The notes under the pieces were generated by a model. It ran no database searches. It saw nothing but the letters and a program-made list of their open reading frames with translations, and had not been told where the DNA came from. Of a stretch of 64,000 nucleotides of DNA, positions 59,281-64,000 are shown piece by piece. The DNA is from Anaerolineae bacterium. Its GTDB lineage: Bacteria; Chloroflexota; Anaerolineae; Anaerolineales; Anaerolineaceae. The stretch's first letter is position 1. Each line of letters starts with the position of its first letter. The translations under genes were made by a program, and so were the position numbers. Location of the stretch: the NCBI GenBank assembly GCA_013178185.1, contig JABLXC010000004.1, positions 62,001-126,000 of the forward strand, written 5' to 3'.

Positions 59281-60258
59281 ATGCAGCAGAATATCGTCGA
59301 AGTTATGGATCTGATCTATGATTACGGGGAGCGCCCGGCAGTCAACGGCCTGACTTTTTCACTTCGCAAGGGCGAGGCGTTGGCGCTGCTCGGCCCAAAC
59401 GGCGCGGGGAAAACTACCACTGTCCGTCTTCTTAACGGATTGTTCGCGCCCACCAGCGGCAAAATCTCGGTCTTTGGACTGGAACCCTTCCGGCAGGGGG
59501 ACGACGTCCGCAGCAAGACGGGGGTATTGACCGAGACACCCGCCCTGTACGAGCGGCTGACCGCCCGCCAAAACCTGGATTTTTTTGGCTGCCTGGCAGA
59601 CATGCCGTCAGTGGAGAGGGGAAAGCGGGCAGAAGAACTGCTGGCCTTTTTTGGGTTGCATGACCGCGCCAGCGAGCCGGTGGGTGCTTACAGCAAGGGG
59701 ATGAAGCAACGCCTGGCGCTGGCGCGCACGCTGTTACACCGCCCGCCACTGCTGTTCCTGGATGAACCTACTTCCGGGCTGGACCCCGAAGCCGCCCGGC
59801 AGGTGCATGCGCTCATTGAAAATATTCGAAAAGAAAATGGCCAGTCCGTGGTGCTTTGCACGCATAACCTGGCCGAGGCGGAACGCCTCTGCGACCGGGT
59901 GGGGGTGATCAACCGGGGACGCCTGCTGGCGTTGGGTACGCCGGATGAATTGCGGAAGCAGGTGATGCCAGGGCTGTGGCTGCAAGTTGATCTGTGGTCG
60001 CCCTTGCCCCAGCAGGTCTGGCGCAGCCTGGAAGGAAATCCCAGCGTTTTAGAAATCGCTCGCTCCGGAGAGCTTACCTTGCGCCTCCTGGTCAGCGAAC
60101 AAGCCGCCATTCCGGTTTTGGTGACAGAACTCGCCCGCCTGGGTGGGCAGCTTCTGGCTGTGCGGCCGCAGCCCATCTCTTTGGAAGATGTTTATTTTGC
60201 ATTGCAAGAAAAGGACCGGCAGGAAAACGTCGCGGAGGTGCATCATGCGCTGGAATAA
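59281..60258 (+). CDS. ABC-2 exporter ATP-binding protein
   Basis: A 325-residue ATPase of the NatA/CcmA type: Walker A GPNGAGKTT, Q-loop VLTETPALYERLT, signature YSKGMKQRLALART (with YSKG for LSGG), Walker B LLFLDEPTSGLDPEAA, and H-loop CTHN. The C-terminal 100 residues form the extra domain of exporter ATPases. It pairs with the overlapping permease gene downstream. The YtrA-type GntR upstream is the expected regulator. Confidence 0.94.
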   Translation: MQQNIVEVMDLIYDYGERPAVNGLTFSLRKGEALALLGPNGAGKTTTVRLLNGLFAPTSGKISVFGLEPFRQGDDVRSKTGVLTETPALYERLTARQNLDFFGCLADMPSVERGKRAEELLAFFGLHDRASEPVGAYSKGMKQRLALARTLLHRPPLLFLDEPTSGLDPEAARQVHALIENIRKENGQSVVLCTHNLAEAERLCDRVGVINRGRLLALGTPDELRKQVMPGLWLQVDLWSPLPQQVWRSLEGNPSVLEIARSGELTLRLLVSEQAAIPVLVTELARLGGQLLAVRPQPISLEDVYFALQEKDRQENVAEVHHALE

Positions 60259-61081
60259 GATCGGTGCCATCGTTAAAAAGGATTTGCTGGAGGTGAAGGG
60301 CAACCGGGCAGTCTGGATTCCGGTGCTGGTTGTGCCACTCTTGATCTCCGTTCTGCTTCCGTTGTCTTTGATCCTGATCCCAACCCAGATGGACATCTCG
60401 CCGCAGGTGCTTGCCTCGGATTCGGATCTCCGGCGGTTTGTGGAGCAAATGCCCGCGCCGCTGAAAGCCTCGCTGGAAGGGTTGGATGAATTTCAGAACC
60501 TGATCGTCCTGATGCTCGGCTACTTTTTCGCTCCGTTCTTTCTTATTTTCCCGTTGATGTTCACCACCGTCATCGCAGCCGAGTCATTTGCAGGCGAGCG
60601 CGAGCGCAAGACGATCGAGGCGTTGTTGTACACTCCGGCCAGCGACCAAGAGCTATTCACAGGCAAGCTGTTGGCTGCCCTGTTCCCGGCGGTGAGTCTT
60701 ACCTGGTTTACCTTCCTCCTGTACACTCTGGTGGTGAACGCGGCGTCTTACCCGGTATTTGGGCGTTTGTGGTTTCCGCTGCCTGGCTGGTACCCGCTCA
60801 TCTTCTGGGTTACCCCGGCGCTGGCGCTGCTGGGGGTGGGCGCGACGGTGCTGATCTCCGCACGGTCTCAAACCTTTATGGGCGCTTACCAGACCAGCGC
60901 TTCGCTGGTGGTGCTTGTGCTGGCCCTGTTCTTTGGACAGGTCAGCGGTGTGCTGTATTTCTCGGTGGGCGTTGGGATGCTGGTCGGGCTGGCGTTTTGG
61001 GTGATCGCGCTGGTTCTGCTGGCGCTTGCCGTGCGCAGCTTCAACCGTGCCGCGTTGTTGACGGCAAAGAAAAGGAGTTAA
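60245..61081 (+). CDS. ABC-2 family permease
   Basis: A 278-residue membrane protein with six hydrophobic segments. The N-terminal cytoplasmic helix and VWIPVLVVPLLISVLLPLSLIL are followed by a large extracytoplasmic loop, and then FAGERERKTIEALLYTPASDQELFTGKLLAALFPA, the coupling segment of ABC-2/NatB-like permeases. The ATG at 60245 overlaps the ATPase gene by 14 bp. The exported substrate (Na+, peptide, lipid) cannot be told. Confidence 0.9.
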   Translation: MRWNKIGAIVKKDLLEVKGNRAVWIPVLVVPLLISVLLPLSLILIPTQMDISPQVLASDSDLRRFVEQMPAPLKASLEGLDEFQNLIVLMLGYFFAPFFLIFPLMFTTVIAAESFAGERERKTIEALLYTPASDQELFTGKLLAALFPAVSLTWFTFLLYTLVVNAASYPVFGRLWFPLPGWYPLIFWVTPALALLGVGATVLISARSQTFMGAYQTSASLVVLVLALFFGQVSGVLYFSVGVGMLVGLAFWVIALVLLALAVRSFNRAALLTAKKRS

Positions 61082-61166
61082 ATAGAACATATATTCTATT
61101 TAACTAATCGTAAAAATCCCCCTCTTTTACCCTTGCAAAATTTCAAAAATGGGTGTATAAATACAC

Positions 61167-61207
61167 CATCAATCGCCGAGGTGCCCCCCTCACCCCGGCG
61201 ATTGATG
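61167..61207. terminator. hairpin after the ABC-2 operon
   Basis: CATCAATCGCCG (61167-61178) pairs perfectly over 12 bp with CGGCGATTGATG (61196-61207). The T-tail is weak (CGTTTAACGG). A smaller palindrome, GGTGTAT-AA-ATACACC, lies just upstream at 61152-61167 and could be an operator for the following gene. Confidence 0.6.
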
Positions 61208-61317
61208 CGTTTAACGGTGACGTGCAAATTCGAAGGAAGGCCGGAGACAATTTTCTAGAAATTAAGCGATAATAAAGAAAATTTTCCCTATGCAATTGAT
61301 CAGCCGGAGGTTGTGGA

Positions 61318-62634
61318 ATGAGCGAAAAGACGATCTCTTTGCCTTGGGGTCAGAACCCTATCCAACTGACCCTGCCGGAAAATTGGAACCTGATGGGGGT
61401 GCTGGAACCATCTTCTCAGCCTGGTGTGGGCGACGCCACCCAGGAAGCGCTCCGTAGCCTGTCGGAGCCGATTGGTTCTCCGCGGCTTTCGGAGCTGGCG
61501 AAGCCCGGCATGAAGATTGCGCTGGTGGTTGATGACGGCTCACGCCCTACGCCTGTGGCGTCCATCTTCCCTGCCGTGATGGATGAGCTCCAGCGCGCTG
61601 GCGCCAGCCCGGAGCAGGTCACGGTCATCGCGGCGCTAGGCGTGCACCGCGCCATGAGCGCAGAAGAGTTGGGCGAACGCATTGGCCCTCCATGGCTGGC
61701 CAAAGTGAAGTGGGAATCTCACGATTGCGACGACCCTGCCAAACTGGCCGACCTGGGCGTCAGCAGCCGCGGCACGCCGGTGCTGGTGAATAAGACCGTG
61801 GCCGAGGCGGACCTGGTGATTTCGATCGGCTGCATCGAGCCGCATATTATCGCCAGTTTTGGCGGTGGGTTTAAAAATCTCTTTCCGGGCGTAGCCGGGC
61901 GCGCCACCATCGCCCACAACCACGCGCTCAACTGCCAGCCGGGCACCTTCAACAACGTAGGCGCTCCCATCGAAGGCAACCCGATGCGCCTCGACCTGGA
62001 GGAATGCGGTCGAATGCTCAAACCGCCGGTCTTCATCGTCAACGCTGTGCTCAACAGCGCGCTCGAGGTGGTGCGGGTGGTCAGCGGCGATCCCATCCAG
62101 GCGCACCGCGCCGGCGCGCAGGTCAGCGCCTCGATCTACGGCGTCCAGGCGCCGGGACTGGCAGATATCGTCATTACAGATTCGCACCCGATGGATCAGG
62201 ATCTACGCCAGGGCGTGAAAGCGCTGGCAAACACCATCCGGGCTGTGCGCCCTGGCGGCATGATGATCACGCTGGTGCGGGCGGACGAAGGGGTGGGGGT
62301 GTTTGGCCTGGCAAATCGCAAACTGCCGGTCGGAAAGCGACTTCTCAAACTGTTGGCGCCGCTGCTGTTGCCGCGCGTTCCAAAACTCAAGCTCAAAGGG
62401 ATGGGCGAGGAGGATCGCTTCTTCCTTTACTTTGCCCTGCAAACGATGCTGCGCTGCGACGCGCTGCTGTACGCGCCCACCATCCCCCACGAGATCCACG
62501 AGCGCTTGCCGTTTGTGCGTTTTACCGCATCGCCCGAAGCCGCTCTGCAAGAAGCCAGGGCAAAATTTCCTGGCAGGGCAAATGTGCTGGTCTTCCCTTA
62601 TGGCGGAAGCACCTACCCGATATTACCGGGCTAG
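61318..62634 (+). CDS. LarA-family nickel-pincer racemase/epimerase-like protein
   Basis: A 438-residue DUF2088/LarA-family protein. It has DDGSRPTPVASI, IAALGVHRAMSAEELGERIG, IGCIEPHIIASFGGGFKNLFPGVAGRATIAHNHA with the expected catalytic His and the Lys that binds the nickel-pincer cofactor. True lactate racemase is one of many specificities in this family; 2-hydroxy-acid epimerases are others. LarB, LarC and LarE, which make the cofactor, are not in the window. A CGGAGG lies upstream of the ATG. Confidence 0.85.
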   Translation: MSEKTISLPWGQNPIQLTLPENWNLMGVLEPSSQPGVGDATQEALRSLSEPIGSPRLSELAKPGMKIALVVDDGSRPTPVASIFPAVMDELQRAGASPEQVTVIAALGVHRAMSAEELGERIGPPWLAKVKWESHDCDDPAKLADLGVSSRGTPVLVNKTVAEADLVISIGCIEPHIIASFGGGFKNLFPGVAGRATIAHNHALNCQPGTFNNVGAPIEGNPMRLDLEECGRMLKPPVFIVNAVLNSALEVVRVVSGDPIQAHRAGAQVSASIYGVQAPGLADIVITDSHPMDQDLRQGVKALANTIRAVRPGGMMITLVRADEGVGVFGLANRKLPVGKRLLKLLAPLLLPRVPKLKLKGMGEEDRFFLYFALQTMLRCDALLYAPTIPHEIHERLPFVRFTASPEAALQEARAKFPGRANVLVFPYGGSTYPILPG

Positions 62635-62776
62635 GCGAAACGTTTCATAAGCTAAACCTGCTTAGGAGCGGCGGTTACCTGATCGGACTGAATTGGTGCA
62701 GGTAATCTTTGCCGCTGATGGATAAAACTGGGTGGGGAGAGCCCAACCGATTGCGCTGCCTCGTTAGGGGGCGCTT

Positions 62777-64000
62777 TTATGGGAGCGTCTTGAACGACCA
62801 GATGGAAAAATCCTGATAGCCGGTGGATTTTCCATTGATTCCGGAGGTGTTCAGGATATTGGTCGCTACCCAAATATCCCCGCTGCCGCTCAATGCAGAG
62901 GTATCCAGCTCGGCAATGCGCTCGCCGTTCATGTAAAATAGACCATTTTTTCCGTTGACGATTAGTTGAAAGGCGTTTTGTTCCCCTGCGTTCAGTCTCA
63001 GGTTCGAAAGCGTCCCTTCCTGAAGGGTCTCCCAAACGCCTTCTCGCTTGATCTTGAAACGCCAGGCGCCGCTCGACTCCACCCGCACCGAATAAAACTG
63101 GTCGGGCGTGGTATGGCGAAACAGAAGGCCATAATCCCACTGGCCTTCCGCGGCGGAATAGGGATTGGTAAAGGTCACGGTTGCCCCAAAGCTTTCCACG
63201 TCCACGCCGCCTGGCGCGCCGTCTATAGCCGTATCTACCGTATGAAGCAGTTCGCCGTCTGCCGCGTTGATGATCGTTTTCACTTGAAAGAGATCCGGGA
63301 TCAGGTTCTTGTCCTTATCCGCGCCGCAATCCAGTTTTCCGGCGCCCCAGAAGAAATCTGGGATGCCGAGAAAAGCCGCATCTACGTCGCGCGTCAGGGT
63401 TTGCAACAGCGCCAGAGCGTTTTCGGGCGTCATGGCCGGGTTGGATTGCAAGCCCAGCGCCAGGCAGCCAGTGGTGTGTGGCGCGGCCATGCTGGTTCCC
63501 CATAGTGGGATGTAATTCGAGGTCAGGTTCTGAAAAGCGCTCCATTCGGCAGCAAAGACTGGACAGCCGGGCGCCGAGATATCCGGTTTGGGGATGGCGC
63601 GACCAGTGGAGGGGTTAAGGCGGGCCGGCCCCATACTGCTGAAGGCGCTGCGCTGGCCAACGGCGCAGACCGGCTTGCCGTCTACAATGTAATCGCGGGC
63701 GTCAAAACTGCCGACCGTGATGATCCGGGCGGCGTTGCCTGGCTCAGAGATCAGGCGACGATAAGTAGGGGCGACGAATTTCACGTTGCCTTTCGGTTTT
63801 CCTTTCGCAATCCAGGCGTCATACTGCCCTGAGCCTGTCGCACCGGTTGGCATCGAAAGGTCTATCCGATAAATCCCCGGCGGCAATTCGCCCATGAATG
63901 CCCTTAAGGTGATCTGCGCCATCCTGGAATCGCTGGCGGTGTGCGCTTTCGTATTGGAAACTGCCGCCTGGATCAGGCTTTCAAAAAGGTTGAGAGGATT
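62777..64000 (-). CDS. subtilisin-like serine protease, C-terminal part (5' end outside window)
   Basis: The frame is open to the window edge (N-terminal visible residues NPLNLFESLIQAAVSNT), so the N-terminus is missing. The visible part has the S8 Ser motif WGTSMAAPHTTG and the oxyanion-region segments VGSFDARDY and KPDISAPG; the catalytic Asp and His lie beyond the edge. After the protease domain, a C-terminal region (about 190 residues) resembles a concanavalin-like lectin/LamG domain (FRHTTPDQFYSVRVESSG, AFQLIVNGKNGLFYMNGERIAEL). It is probably secreted and may bind carbohydrate. Confidence 0.88.
   Translation of the reverse strand, partial: NPLNLFESLIQAAVSNTKAHTASDSRMAQITLRAFMGELPPGIYRIDLSMPTGATGSGQYDAWIAKGKPKGNVKFVAPTYRRLISEPGNAARIITVGSFDARDYIVDGKPVCAVGQRSAFSSMGPARLNPSTGRAIPKPDISAPGCPVFAAEWSAFQNLTSNYIPLWGTSMAAPHTTGCLALGLQSNPAMTPENALALLQTLTRDVDAAFLGIPDFFWGAGKLDCGADKDKNLIPDLFQVKTIINAADGELLHTVDTAIDGAPGGVDVESFGATVTFTNPYSAAEGQWDYGLLFRHTTPDQFYSVRVESSGAWRFKIKREGVWETLQEGTLSNLRLNAGEQNAFQLIVNGKNGLFYMNGERIAELDTSALSGSGDIWVATNILNTSGINGKSTGYQDFSIWSFKTLP

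Overview
The window looks like a chromosomal segment of a Chloroflexota bacterium, probably class Anaerolineae. Four things suggest this: a RibXY-type riboflavin ABC transporter under an FMN riboswitch, ADP-forming acyl-CoA synthetase and FixABCX-type energy metabolism, a small SRP RNA, and large secreted thrombospondin-type-3-repeat proteins. There is no rRNA or marker protein in the window to prove the placement. Most of the DNA is GC-rich. The 36.5-47.5 kb block is visibly more AT-rich.

Layout. 0-4.9 kb: a truncated cupin gene divergent from a marR gene, then an FMN-riboswitch-controlled riboflavin ABC transporter whose ATPase gene overlaps holB tail to tail. 5-11 kb: a GT2 glycosyltransferase, a large membrane protein, pcrA and a small membrane protein. 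11-16.4 kb: the SRP RNA gene, two convergent SAM methyltransferases, an orphan histidine kinase and a dihydropyrimidinase. 16.4-19.7 kb: a secreted beta-helix/TSP3 protein whose strong promoter is followed by a 200-nt structured leader ending in a terminator. 19.8-24 kb: a YedY-like Mo oxidoreductase, a membrane-anchored hypothetical, and an ada-alkA-like-eamA DNA-alkylation operon. 24-28.5 kb: a self-regulated TetR/diheme cytochrome/BNR-repeat operon, and a split lipoate ligase with a hotdog thioesterase. 29-36.4 kb: a caiA-caiB-caiD-fixABCX-like cluster for CoA-dependent reduction of carnitine/crotonobetaine-type substrates.

36.5-47.5 kb: a carbohydrate-catabolic island built around a LacI regulator and a perfect 30-bp palindrome. 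One arm encodes ribokinase, a DegT-type aminotransferase, an SDR, an RbsBAC-like transporter and xylulokinase; the other encodes a second FGGY kinase and a class II aldolase. The aminotransferase suggests an amino-sugar or aminocyclitol substrate. 47.6-50.3 kb: an ADP-forming acyl-CoA synthetase and a nitroreductase. 50.5-56.7 kb: an ABC sugar importer without its own ATPase, joined to a NIF3-like protein, a signal-less NMT1/THI5-like protein and a GntR regulator. 56.7-61.2 kb: a YtrA-type GntR, slipin, SdpI-like and ABC-2 exporter operon that carries two parS-like sites. 61.3-64 kb: a LarA-like racemase and the C-terminal part of a subtilase.

The items I would look at first are the parS-like pair, the aminotransferase-containing sugar island, the structured leader of the TSP3 protein, the cai-fix cluster, and the NIF3/THI5-like genes inside a sugar ABC operon. 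No CRISPR array, tRNA, rRNA or intact transposase was found.
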